Positions 18,096-29,265 of a stretch of 34,640 nt of DNA are shown here, piece after piece. The notes beneath the pieces are model-generated. The model was not told the origin of the DNA, searched no databases, and saw nothing but the letters and a program-made list of their open reading frames with translations. Position numbers and translations under genes: made by a program. Every line of letters begins with the position of its first letter. Positions within the stretch are counted from its first letter, which is position 1. The DNA is from an uncultured Clostridia bacterium (GTDB lineage Bacteria > Bacillota > Clostridia > TANB77 > CAG-508), in the NCBI GenBank assembly GCA_947625825.1, contig CANQPV010000005.1:1-34640 (forward strand). Direction: 5' to 3'.

Positions 18096-19328
18096 TTAGT
18101 TTTTTATTTTTAAATTTTTATATATATTCAAATATTCTTTTTGTAATTTTTTATTTAAATTACCTAAAGCATTTTTATTAATAATTAAATTATAATTTGT
18201 ATTAAAATTTAACTTTCCTAAAATATTAAAATCTGAAAATATATTTTTTAATATGGAAATATCTATAGAATTTAAATCATATTTATTAAATACTATATTA
18301 AAATTTCTAATTGGAATTTTCCATTTATTAATATATATATTTAATAAATTTTTTGCTTTTTTTATTTGCAATAAATTCGTTTCTGAAATAAAAATATTTA
18401 AGCTAGATAATTTCATAATTTCTTTTGTAAAATCTAAAAAACATTCTGAAGATGTGTCTATAATAATTGTATTATAATCTTGTGCTAAAACATCAAAAAT
18501 ATTTTTTAATTTTATATTATTAATTTTATAATTTGAGTCAATCAATAAATTTACTCCAGATATTAAATCAATTTTTGAATTAATTTTAATTATTAATTCT
18601 TCTATTTTTATTTCATTTGATCTATTTTTTATTTTATTTAATATTTTTTCAGAATATTTTTTTACTCCTAAAATGGTATGTAAACTATTATTTAAAATAT
18701 CAAAATCTATAATTAAAATTTTATTTTTATTTATTGATTTAGCTAAATTAACTGTAAATATACTTTTTCCTACACCACTTGTTCCACTTACACAAATTAT
18801 TTCTTTTGTTTTTTCTTTTAATACTTTTTTTCTAAAAAATTTATTATATAAATTAATTATTTTTTCTTTTTTTTGTGACTTATTTAAAATTATATTTTCT
18901 TTTTCATTTTTTTCTTCTAATAATTTTTTAAGTTCAATTATTTCTTTTTTTAATTCATTATTTTGCTCATTTTTATTTTCTTTAATAATTTGAATTATTT
19001 CTTTAATTTCTATTTGATTATTATAAAAAATAAAATCTACACCTTTGGCATATAAATAATTTTCTAATTCTTTATTTTCTTTTTCTAAAAATAAAATTAT
19101 TTGTATATTATTATTAATTGATTTTATTTTTTCTATTAAATTTTTTATTTCTAAATTTCCTGATATTAATTCACTTAAAATTAAACAATTAATATTAGGT
19201 TCTTTTTCTAAAAATTCAAATATTCCTTCTTGATATTGTATATCTTCAGACATAATTTCAAATTCGTTTTCTTTTTTTAAATTTACATTTAAAATTGGAT
19301 TACCTATTGCTGTTATTATTTTTTTCAT
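18096..19328 (-). CDS. CpaE/TadZ-like protein: receiver-like N-domain plus MinD/ParA-type ATPase domain
   Basis: CVSGTSGVGKSIFTVNLAKSI Walker A, ILIIDFDILNNSLHTILG, YNTIIIDTSSECFLDF, NIFISETNLLQIKKAKNLLN. Confidence 0.75.
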   Translation of the reverse strand: MKKIITAIGNPILNVNLKKENEFEIMSEDIQYQEGIFEFLEKEPNINCLILSELISGNLEIKNLIEKIKSINNNIQIILFLEKENKELENYLYAKGVDFIFYNNQIEIKEIIQIIKENKNEQNNELKKEIIELKKLLEEKNEKENIILNKSQKKEKIINLYNKFFRKKVLKEKTKEIICVSGTSGVGKSIFTVNLAKSINKNKILIIDFDILNNSLHTILGVKKYSEKILNKIKNRSNEIKIEELIIKINSKIDLISGVNLLIDSNYKINNIKLKNIFDVLAQDYNTIIIDTSSECFLDFTKEIMKLSSLNIFISETNLLQIKKAKNLLNIYINKWKIPIRNFNIVFNKYDLNSIDISILKNIFSDFNILGKLNFNTNYNLIINKNALGNLNKKLQKEYLNIYKNLKIKN

Positions 19329-21186
19329 TTTTTATTCCCCCATTTATTATATTTGCTTCAAAATCTGCTGCTTCAATTTTTGTTAAAATATGTTCATTTC
19401 CTATAAACATTAAACATTCTCCTCTTTTTAAAGATTTAATTTCTATTTTTTCTTTTTCTGATAAATTTGTATATTTTTCTAATACTTTAATATTTTCCTC
19501 TTCTAAAGAAAAAAATGTTTTTATTTCTGAATTATTTAAAATACTTTTTCCATAAATTCCATCTTCTAGGCTAAATAAATCTGAAATATCTTGTGTAATC
19601 GCTACGCTACTTCCTCCATATTTTCTTATTGTTTTAAATATTTTATAAATAAAACCAGCTACATCTTTATTTGAAGTAACACCTATTAATCTCCATATTT
19701 CATCCATATAAATTGCTTTTTTTACTTTTCTATCTTTTTTTATTCGATCCCAAAAAAGATCAATACAAAGCCACATTCCATATTTTAAGTTATCCTCTCC
19801 TAGTTCATATACATCAGCTACTATTAGTAAATTTTTAAGTTCAATGTTAGTATAATTATTAAAATATTTTAACGAACCTTTTACAAATGGAATTAATTTA
19901 ATTTGAAACTTTTTAGTTTTTTCACTTTCTCCTAATAATTCATAAAAATCTCCTAAAATTGGCATATCATGTGTATCTTTAAAAATTGGTTTAATAGATA
20001 TTTTTTCAAAATCTTTTTTATATAATGTTTCATCGTCAAAAGTAATTCCTTTTTTTTCGTATAATTCAATAATTTTTTCTTCTAAAATAGCCTTTTCTTC
20101 TTCGTTTAAATTTCCAAATATTAAATTAAAAAATCCAATTAATTTGCTAATTTTATTTGCTAAATATCCTTGTCCATCTTCTTCTATGCTTTCTTCTCTA
20201 ATATCAAATACATTTATATATGTATTTGAACCTGGACCAATTTTTAACAAAGTTCCCTCTAAGTTACTACATAAATTGCCATACTCTCTATCTGGATCTA
20301 TAATATATTGCTCTATTCCAAGTATTCTATTTCTTAAAACTAATAATTTTGTATAAAAAGATTTTCCAGCTCCACTTGTTCCAAAAATACAAATATTTGC
20401 ATTTTTATATTTATCACTGTTGTATCTATCTACAAAAACTAAAGAATTATTATAAATATTAGTTCCAATTAAAATTCCTTCCTCATCAAATACTGCAGAG
20501 GAAATAAATGGATATGTTGATATAAGTCCACTTGTTAATATATTCCTTTTTGCAGCTTCTTTTAAAAATTTAGAATTTTGCATAATTGGAAGTGAAGTTA
20601 AAAATGCCTGCTCTTGCCTAAAATATGCCCTTTTAGATTGCATTCCTTTTCCTTGCAATAATCCTTCTATTTTATTTAATAAATATTCTAATTCTTTTAA
20701 CTCACTAGAAAATGTAGTTACATAAATATATAAAAAATATAATTCTTCATTATTTACTTGCATTTCCTTCCTAATATATTTTGCATCATTATATGTAAAC
20801 GCAGCTAAATCTATGTCTTGCCTATTTTGATTACTTTCTTTTAAGTCTACTGAAACATTTCCAATATGATATGTTAAATCTCTAATTGTTTTATAAGTAT
20901 CTTGTTTTTCATAAAAAATTGAAATATTTAAATTAATATTTGCATCAATTAATGATTTTAATAATAAATCTGTTTGTTCTCTAAAATAATTTGTAATTAT
21001 TAATGTAGAATAATACATATTATCTATTTCAATATATTTTGGGTTTAATAAATTAATATAAGATGGGCTTAAATTATCTTTTTGTGAAACTGTACCTCCT
21101 AAAAAAAGGAGATCTTTATTTTGCTCATTATTATTTTTTCTTTTAATAATTTTCTCTTTTAATTTTTCTAAAAGATCTTTTATAAT
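19300..21186 (-). CDS. VirB4/TraE-like T4SS ATPase; probable ATT start at 21186, upstream of the listed ATG 21018
   Basis: CIFGTSGAGKSFYTKLLVLR, IIDPDREYGNL, AIYMDEIWRL, GSSVAITQDISDL; in-frame N-terminal extension ends at AGGAGG SD 8 nt before ATT. Confidence 0.88.
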   Translation of the reverse strand: MIKDLLEKLKEKIIKRKNNNEQNKDLLFLGGTVSQKDNLSPSYINLLNPKYIEIDNMYYSTLIITNYFREQTDLLLKSLIDANINLNISIFYEKQDTYKTIRDLTYHIGNVSVDLKESNQNRQDIDLAAFTYNDAKYIRKEMQVNNEELYFLYIYVTTFSSELKELEYLLNKIEGLLQGKGMQSKRAYFRQEQAFLTSLPIMQNSKFLKEAAKRNILTSGLISTYPFISSAVFDEEGILIGTNIYNNSLVFVDRYNSDKYKNANICIFGTSGAGKSFYTKLLVLRNRILGIEQYIIDPDREYGNLCSNLEGTLLKIGPGSNTYINVFDIREESIEEDGQGYLANKISKLIGFFNLIFGNLNEEEKAILEEKIIELYEKKGITFDDETLYKKDFEKISIKPIFKDTHDMPILGDFYELLGESEKTKKFQIKLIPFVKGSLKYFNNYTNIELKNLLIVADVYELGEDNLKYGMWLCIDLFWDRIKKDRKVKKAIYMDEIWRLIGVTSNKDVAGFIYKIFKTIRKYGGSSVAITQDISDLFSLEDGIYGKSILNNSEIKTFFSLEEENIKVLEKYTNLSEKEKIEIKSLKRGECLMFIGNEHILTKIEAADFEANIINGGIKNEKNNNSNR

Positions 21187-21203
21187 TTTTTGTACCTCCT
21201 ATT

Positions 21204-21776
21204 TTAAATTTGATTAAAATATATTCGGGAATTTAAAAAAGAAAATAAAATGGAAAGAGCCTCTTGTTTTGTGTCTATTGAAATAACCATGTTTCCACAC
21301 CTTGATAAGCAATCCTTTATTTTAAAATATTTATCGTTTAAGTTTTCTACAGCATAATTTTCAAAATTTAAAATTTCTTTATTTTCATTTTTTTCTTTTA
21401 AAATAATATAAAAATTTTTTGTAGAGGATTTTTTATCATGATTTAAATTTTTTATGTACTGAATATAATTTTTAGAAATTTCTTGAATAGAATTTTTTTC
21501 ATTAGTTAAATTTTCATTTATTTTTTGAATATGTTTGCTCAAGTCTTCTTTGTTACTTTGAATTAATATTTGAAAACAAAAGTTACAAGTTTTTAAAAAT
21601 ATTTTATATGAATTTAAAATAGCTTCTTTTTCTAATTCTGATTTTAAATTAAAATTTATTGGAGTTATTTTTAATATTTTTATATATTCTTTATTTTTTA
21701 ATTCAATAATTCCATTATTTAAAATTTTTTCAAACGGAAGCCACTCTTGAACTGTTAAATTTTTTTTATTTTCCAT
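21204..21776 (-). CDS. TraC/VirB4-N-terminal-like T4SS protein
   Basis: VQEWLPFEKILNNGIIELKNKEYIKILKITPINFNLKSELEKEAILNSYKIFLKTCNFCFQILIQSNKEDLS, resembling the protein that often sits between PrgI and VirB4 genes. Confidence 0.62.
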   Translation of the reverse strand: MENKKNLTVQEWLPFEKILNNGIIELKNKEYIKILKITPINFNLKSELEKEAILNSYKIFLKTCNFCFQILIQSNKEDLSKHIQKINENLTNEKNSIQEISKNYIQYIKNLNHDKKSSTKNFYIILKEKNENKEILNFENYAVENLNDKYFKIKDCLSRCGNMVISIDTKQEALSILFSFLNSRIYFNQI

Positions 21777-21951
21777 ATTCCTCCTTTTAAATAAATTTTT
21801 TATTCTTATGAATTATAATTGACTTATTAAATTAAGTATATTTTTTGTATTAATCAAAATAGTATAATAATGCTAGCACTATTAAATAAATTGAATTAAT
21901 ATTTTTTAATTTAATGTTGGAATTCCTAGAATAAAATTTAAAAAATTATGT

Positions 21952-21971
21952 AAATTAGTAATTACTAATTT
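21952..21971. promoter_or_regulatory. Perfect 20-bp palindrome at predicted arm B start site (candidate operator)
   Basis: AAATTAGTAATTACTAATTT. Confidence 0.5.
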
Positions 21972-21972
21972 T

Positions 21973-22001
21973 ATAATACTCTCATATGCAAAAAATGTCA
22001 A
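21973..22001 (-). promoter_or_regulatory. Near-consensus SigA-type promoter of arm B
   Basis: Minus strand TTGACA - 17 nt - TATTAT. Confidence 0.75.
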
Positions 22002-22010
22002 GAAAAATCG

Positions 22011-22027
22011 TATGCCAAAATTCGACA
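22011..22027 (-). promoter_or_regulatory. Spo0A-box-like site upstream of arm B promoter
   Basis: TGTCGAA (exact 0A box) TTT TGGCATA (degenerate). Confidence 0.35.
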
Positions 22028-22089
22028 AAATTTTTATGAATAAAAAAATTTTAAATTAACATAATAAGAATATAAGGTTAATATTAGTT

Positions 22090-22400
22090 GAACTAAGAGT
22101 TTTATAGGGTCTATTTTGGGCTTTATAAAATTCGAGCAAAGAGTTATTATTGCTTAAAATTAGCTTTTAGGTGATAATAATTCGGAGATGAGAGTATATA
22201 ATTTGTATTTAAGCTATATTTGCAATTTATTTTTGTTACTATAATGAAGATAGATATAAAATATATGGTTGAAGATATATATTATATATTCGAAGTTAAG
22301 ATTATTTTTATATTTTTTAATGGTTGTTATTAGTCCTTTTTTAAGGATGAATATGGCTATTAAAAGTATACTAATAGTCGAGCAACTGATTTATATATTT
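22090..22400 (+). ncRNA. Candidate structured non-coding RNA
   Basis: ORF-free, nested complementary segments: 22099-22106/22124-22131, 22141-22153/22171-22183, 22323-22333/22371-22386. Confidence 0.35.
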
Positions 22401-22488
22401 GATGCATAGCTTATTTGTATAGTAATATACATTAGGTTAAAAATTAGGTATATAAGTTTTAGCTGTAAATTAATATTAGCTTTATTAG

Positions 22489-22527
22489 ATAATAGCTAGT
22501 AGGTTTTATTTCCTACTAGCTATTAAA
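22489..22527. terminator. Strong hairpin downstream of gyrB, possible terminator
   Basis: AATAGCTAGTAGG TTTTATTT CCTACTAGCTATT; lacks a clear U-tract on either strand. Confidence 0.45.
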
Positions 22528-22532
22528 AAATA

Positions 22533-24807
<2,275 letters not shown>

Positions 24808-24871
24808 TATTATCATCCCTTTAAACAATTTATATATTAACATATTTTAAAACTTTTTTGCAAATGTTTTT

Positions 24872-25930
24872 TTATTTATTTTTTACTTGTCCATTTTCTA
24901 CATAAAATAATTTTCCATTTTCTAAATTCATTTTATCAGTACAAGTAATAATTACTTGAGTATTTTTTATATTTTCAATTAAACTTTTTCTTCTTTTTTC
25001 ATCTAGTTCAGACATAAAATCATCTAATAATAAAATTGGATATTCTCCTATTTCATCATAAATAACATATAACTCTGCTAATTTTAAAGAAAGTACTGCT
25101 GTTCTATGTTGACCTTGCGAACCATAAATTTCAATTTCTTTTCCATTTATGTAAGTTTTAAAATCATCTCTATGTATTCCTTTGGTTGTAAATCCTTTTA
25201 TTATATCTAGCTTTCTTCTTTGCCTTAATAGATTCAAATAGCTTTCTTTATTACTACATTCTGTTATATATTCTATATTAATTGTTTCTTCTGTAATTTT
25301 TGAATGTATTTCTGCAATTTTATTTTTTATTTTTTGTATAAATTCTATTCTATAATTACAAATATTTAATGCATATTCTGCTAGTTTTTCATCCCATATT
25401 TCTAGCATTTCCTCAGGCTTATTTTCTTCTTTTATTTGCTTTAAATAATTATTTCTTTGGTCTAATGTTTTTAAATAATTATTTAAATTGTATACATAAT
25501 TTGGCCTTAATTGACCTATCATCATATCTAAAAATCTTCGTCTTTCAGATGGTCCATTTTTTAAAATTTGAATGTCATCCGGAGTAAATATTACAATATT
25601 TATGTTACCTAATAATTCACTTAACTTTTTAATTTTTACACCATTTATTTCTATTTGTTTTTTATTCGAAATAATAATTCTTATTTTTCCATCTCTATCA
25701 CTTTTTTGATAATTAATTTCTGTATTTAATGTATTTTCTCCTAGATAAATTAGTTCTTTTTCTTTATTAGTTCTAAAAGATTTTCCAAAAGCACATAAAA
25801 ATATTGCTTCTAATATATTAGTTTTTCCCTGTGCATTATTACCATAAAAAATGTTAAGATTTTTATCTAATTCAATTACTTCATCTTTATAATTGCGAAA
25901 ATTTTGTAATTTTATTTTATTTATGTACAT
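24872..25930 (-). CDS. recF: DNA replication/repair protein RecF
   Basis: LQNFRNYKDEVIELDKNLNIFYGNNAQGKTNILEAIFL, GSQGQHRTAVLSLKLAEL, ILLLDDFMSELDEKRR. Confidence 0.97.
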   Translation of the reverse strand: MYINKIKLQNFRNYKDEVIELDKNLNIFYGNNAQGKTNILEAIFLCAFGKSFRTNKEKELIYLGENTLNTEINYQKSDRDGKIRIIISNKKQIEINGVKIKKLSELLGNINIVIFTPDDIQILKNGPSERRRFLDMMIGQLRPNYVYNLNNYLKTLDQRNNYLKQIKEENKPEEMLEIWDEKLAEYALNICNYRIEFIQKIKNKIAEIHSKITEETINIEYITECSNKESYLNLLRQRRKLDIIKGFTTKGIHRDDFKTYINGKEIEIYGSQGQHRTAVLSLKLAELYVIYDEIGEYPILLLDDFMSELDEKRRKSLIENIKNTQVIITCTDKMNLENGKLFYVENGQVKNK

Positions 25931-25948
25931 TTATTTTCTCTTTCTATA

Positions 25949-27067
25949 TTATTCTTTCATTCTAATAGGAAGTACCATATAAATATAATCTCCATTAGAT
26001 TCTACAGGTCTTATAATACATGGAGAAATACTTGTACCAAAATCTACAAATACTTCTTGATCATCTATTGCACGAAGGGCATCTAAAAAATATTTTGGAT
26101 TAAAGCCTGCTTCTAAATTTTGTCCTTCTGTTTCAACAAACATTTCTTCTTTTGCATCACCAGTTTGATTTGTACAAGAAATAGTTACTTTTCCTATTTC
26201 AACACTTACCTTTACAGGATATTTTTTTTCTTTTTCTATTGAAGATGCTGAAATTAAACTAACTCTTTCAAAGCAATCTTGAATATTTGCTTTATCTACT
26301 CTAATTCTTGTTTCCCAATTTTCTGGTATTACACTTGCATAATTTAAAAATTCACCATCTAATAAACGAGTTACTATTTTACAATTTTCCATTTCAAATA
26401 AAGCTTGATTTTTTGATATACCAATTTTTACACTATCAAAAGAATCTATCAAAATTTTATTTATCTCATTTAAAGTTCTTCCTGGAATAACAACAGAAAA
26501 ATTATTTGCTGCTACTTGCAAAAATTTACTTTTCCATGCCAACCTAAATCCATCTACTGCTACCACATTTAATTTATTATTTTTAACTTCAAATAAACAT
26601 CCTGTAAAAATAGGTTTATTTTCCTCTGTACTAACAGCAAAAATAGTTTTCCTAATCATATCTTTTAAATTATTTTGTTCAATTTCAATAGAATTTTCAA
26701 TTTCTATTTTTGGAAGCTCCGGAAATTCATCTGGATTCATTGTTGCAAGCTTATATAAAGATCCTTCACATTCTATTACTAATAAATTATTTTCATTAAC
26801 AGTAATATGAATCTCTGTGTCAGGAAGTTTCCTAATAATTTCACTAAACATAGTTGCATTTACAACAGTTGCTCCTTGCTCCTTAACATCACTTTCTATA
26901 ACATATTCTATACCTATTTCTAAATCATAGGTTGTAAATTTAATTTCTTTATCATTTGTTTGAATTAAAATTCCTTCTAGTATAGGCATTGTTGTTTTAG
27001 AAGCTACAGCTTTTGTTACGGAATTAATAGCTTTAAGGATTTTTTCCTTTTCACAAATAATTTCCAT
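25949..27067 (-). CDS. dnaN: DNA polymerase III beta subunit (sliding clamp)
   Basis: DnaN-like sequence throughout; ends YIYMVLPIRMKE; position between recF and dnaA. Confidence 0.97.
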   Translation of the reverse strand: MEIICEKEKILKAINSVTKAVASKTTMPILEGILIQTNDKEIKFTTYDLEIGIEYVIESDVKEQGATVVNATMFSEIIRKLPDTEIHITVNENNLLVIECEGSLYKLATMNPDEFPELPKIEIENSIEIEQNNLKDMIRKTIFAVSTEENKPIFTGCLFEVKNNKLNVVAVDGFRLAWKSKFLQVAANNFSVVIPGRTLNEINKILIDSFDSVKIGISKNQALFEMENCKIVTRLLDGEFLNYASVIPENWETRIRVDKANIQDCFERVSLISASSIEKEKKYPVKVSVEIGKVTISCTNQTGDAKEEMFVETEGQNLEAGFNPKYFLDALRAIDDQEVFVDFGTSISPCIIRPVESNGDYIYMVLPIRMKE

Positions 27068-27137
27068 TTTTTTTCCTCCCTTTATTTATATAATAAATAA
27101 TATATTTAGTAGTAGTAATAGTAGGTATTGTGAATTG

Positions 27138-27293
27138 TGTGGAAAACTTATGTAATTGTTTATATCCCTAGTAAAATTTTTGTTGATAATTTTGTGGATA
27201 ATTAAAAAAGTTATTTACAGTTTTAATTTTTTTATGTGGAAAATAAATTATCAACAAGTTATTAACAACAAATTCACAGGTTATTGTGGATAT
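27138..27293. promoter_or_regulatory. oriC-type DnaA-box cluster between dnaA and dnaN
   Basis: Perfect TGTGGATAA at 27193-27201; near matches TGTTGATAA 27181, TTATCAACA 27248, TTATTAACA 27259, TGTGGAAAA 27138 and 27235, TGTGGATAT 27285. Confidence 0.85.
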
Positions 27294-27391
27294 CTAATAT
27301 AAGTGTTCCGTAAGAAGATTTTGAATTTCTTTTTACAAACGAATATTTTTTAGAACACAATTTTTTAAAAATATTAATTTTTATTTTTATA

Positions 27392-28741
27392 TCAATTATT
27401 TTCTTCAAATAAAGAGTTTTTCACAGTTTCCACAATTAACTTTGTATTTGAATTTTCTTTAATTTCTGTAGATATTTTATTACAAGCATGCATTACTGTA
27501 GAATGATCTCTTTTTCCAAAAGCTTGTCCAATTTTTGGAGTTGAAATTTGAGCAACATCTCTACATAAATACATAGCAACTTGTCTTGGAAATGCAACAT
27601 CTACAGATCTTCTAGATCCTTTTAAATCTTCTACTGTAATATTAAAATATTTAGCAACTATATCTTGTATGTATTCTGCTGAAAGAACTCTATTTTTGTG
27701 TAAAACAACATCTGCAATTGCTTTATCTGAAAGTGCAATTGTAATAGGCTGATGTTCTAATGTAGACATTGCAATTAATTTGTTTAAAGTTCCTTCCAAT
27801 TCTCTAATATTTGATTCTACTTTTGTTGCAATATTTGATAAAATTTCATCTTCAATAATAATATTTTCTAATTGAGCTTTCTTTTTTAATATTGCCATAC
27901 GTGTTTCATAGTCTGGGCTAGAAATATCTGCAATTAATCCCCATTCAAAACGGGTTTTTAAACGGTCTTCTAGAGGTTGAATATCTTTTGGTGGTCTATC
28001 ACTAGAAATAATAATTTGTCTTCCACTTTCATGTAAAGTATTAAATGTATGAAAGAATTCCTCTTGAATTCTTTCTTTTCCTGCAATAAATTGAATATCA
28101 TCAATAAGTAAAACATCTATATTTCTATATTTATTCCTAAACATTTCATTTTTATTATCTCTAATTGCATTAATTAAGTGATTAGTAAATTTTTCTGCGC
28201 TAACATATAAAATATTTAAATTTTTATTTCTTTTTAGAATTTCATTTGCAATAGCATGCATTAAATGAGTTTTCCCAAGTCCTACTCCTCCATATAAAAA
28301 TAATGGATTATATGCTTCTCCTGGAGCTTCTGCTACTGCTAAAGCTGCGGCAGCAGCAAAACGATTATTATTTCCTACTACAAAACTATCAAATGTATAT
28401 TTTGGGTTTAAATTAGAATTAGTATAAACAGAAGAAGATTCTTGTGAAGAATTTTTTACTTCTCCTCTTTCCTCTTCTGAAATTATTTTAATATCATAAT
28501 TTATATTCGTAAGAAAATTAAATGTATTTTGAATTACAGGCAAATATCTAGATTCTAGCATATTTTTTTGTACACTATTTTGTGTAAGGATTGTAATTGT
28601 ATTATTTGATATATCTTCAATTTCAAAATCTTTTATCCATGTACGATATGAAATTTCTGTTACTTCTGATTTTAATAAATCTTTTGCTTTAGTAAGTAAT
28701 TCATCTATTTCTGCTCTTTGCATCTTATTCAATCCTTCCAC
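27392..28741 (-). CDS. dnaA: Chromosomal replication initiator DnaA (ATG 28723 or GTG 28741)
   Basis: NPLFLYGGVGLGKTHLMHAIANEI, VLLIDDIQFIAGKERIQEEFFHTFN, GKRDHSTVMHACNKI. Confidence 0.98.
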   Translation of the reverse strand: MEGLNKMQRAEIDELLTKAKDLLKSEVTEISYRTWIKDFEIEDISNNTITILTQNSVQKNMLESRYLPVIQNTFNFLTNINYDIKIISEEERGEVKNSSQESSSVYTNSNLNPKYTFDSFVVGNNNRFAAAAALAVAEAPGEAYNPLFLYGGVGLGKTHLMHAIANEILKRNKNLNILYVSAEKFTNHLINAIRDNKNEMFRNKYRNIDVLLIDDIQFIAGKERIQEEFFHTFNTLHESGRQIIISSDRPPKDIQPLEDRLKTRFEWGLIADISSPDYETRMAILKKKAQLENIIIEDEILSNIATKVESNIRELEGTLNKLIAMSTLEHQPITIALSDKAIADVVLHKNRVLSAEYIQDIVAKYFNITVEDLKGSRRSVDVAFPRQVAMYLCRDVAQISTPKIGQAFGKRDHSTVMHACNKISTEIKENSNTKLIVETVKNSLFEENN

Positions 28742-28763
28742 TTTAGAAAATGATTACGTAAAG

Positions 28764-28795
28764 TTATCCACATATTTATCAACAACTGTGGATAA
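28764..28795. promoter_or_regulatory. DnaA-box cluster upstream of dnaA
   Basis: TTATCCACA 28764-28772, TTATCAACA 28776-28784, TGTGGATAA 28787-28795. Confidence 0.88.
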
Positions 28796-28966
28796 GTAAA
28801 CCACATAAAATCTTAAAAATAAACAAATATGAGATACTATTTACATAAAAATATATATTGTAAAATGTCTTAAACACCTTATTTCCCTATATTTTAATAT
28901 AATATCAAAAACTATAAGAAATAGTCAATACTATTAAAAATAAAATATTAAAATTGTTTATAAATA

Positions 28967-28996
28967 TTGACATAAATACCACTAATGTTATATAAT
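28967..28996 (+). promoter_or_regulatory. rpmH operon promoter
   Basis: TTGACA - 18 nt - TATAAT. Confidence 0.7.
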
Positions 28997-29075
28997 AATC
29001 AAAGTGACTATGTCTTATAAATAAAAAAGTAAAGAACCGTATTTATGGTTATATATAAATGTAGGAGGTGCTAAA

Positions 29076-29210
29076 ATGAAAAGAACATATCAACCTAAAA
29101 AAAGACAAGAACAAAAAGAACATGGTTTTATGAAAAGAATGAAAACTAAAGATGGAAGAAATGTATTAAAAGCAAGACGTGCAAAAGGTAGAAAAAAACT
29201 AAGTGCGTAA
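29076..29210 (+). CDS. rpmH: 50S ribosomal protein L34 (absent from supplied ORF track)
   Basis: [51 protein letters not shown]. Confidence 0.98.
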   Translation: MKRTYQPKKRQEQKEHGFMKRMKTKDGRNVLKARRAKGRKKLSA

Positions 29211-29214
29211 AATT

Positions 29215-29247
29215 AAAGGTCACGTAAAAAAGTAGGTGACCTTTTTT
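29215..29247 (+). terminator. Intrinsic terminator/attenuator after rpmH
   Basis: AAAGGTCAC ... GTGACCTTTTTT. Confidence 0.85.
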
Positions 29248-29265
29248 GAATTGAGTGATTATTAG

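Noticed and set aside
8102-22000. Whole interval as an integrative conjugative element inserted at the tRNA cluster
   Set aside because: No integrase, relaxase, excisionase, oriT-like structure or att direct repeats found; essential genes gyrA/dnaD/dnaC lie inside.
22090-22500. RNase P RNA, tmRNA, SRP RNA or 6S RNA in the gyrB-downstream gap
   Set aside because: No conserved signatures such as the RNase P P4 GAGGAAAGTCC segment, tmRNA acceptor ends or the SRP GGAA tetraloop domain.
24808-25930. Missing yaaA/RlbA S4-domain gene and RemB-type gene around recF
   Set aside because: Absence of these small genes varies among Clostridia; a MazG-like gene sits there instead, but I do not consider it strong evidence of a novel system.
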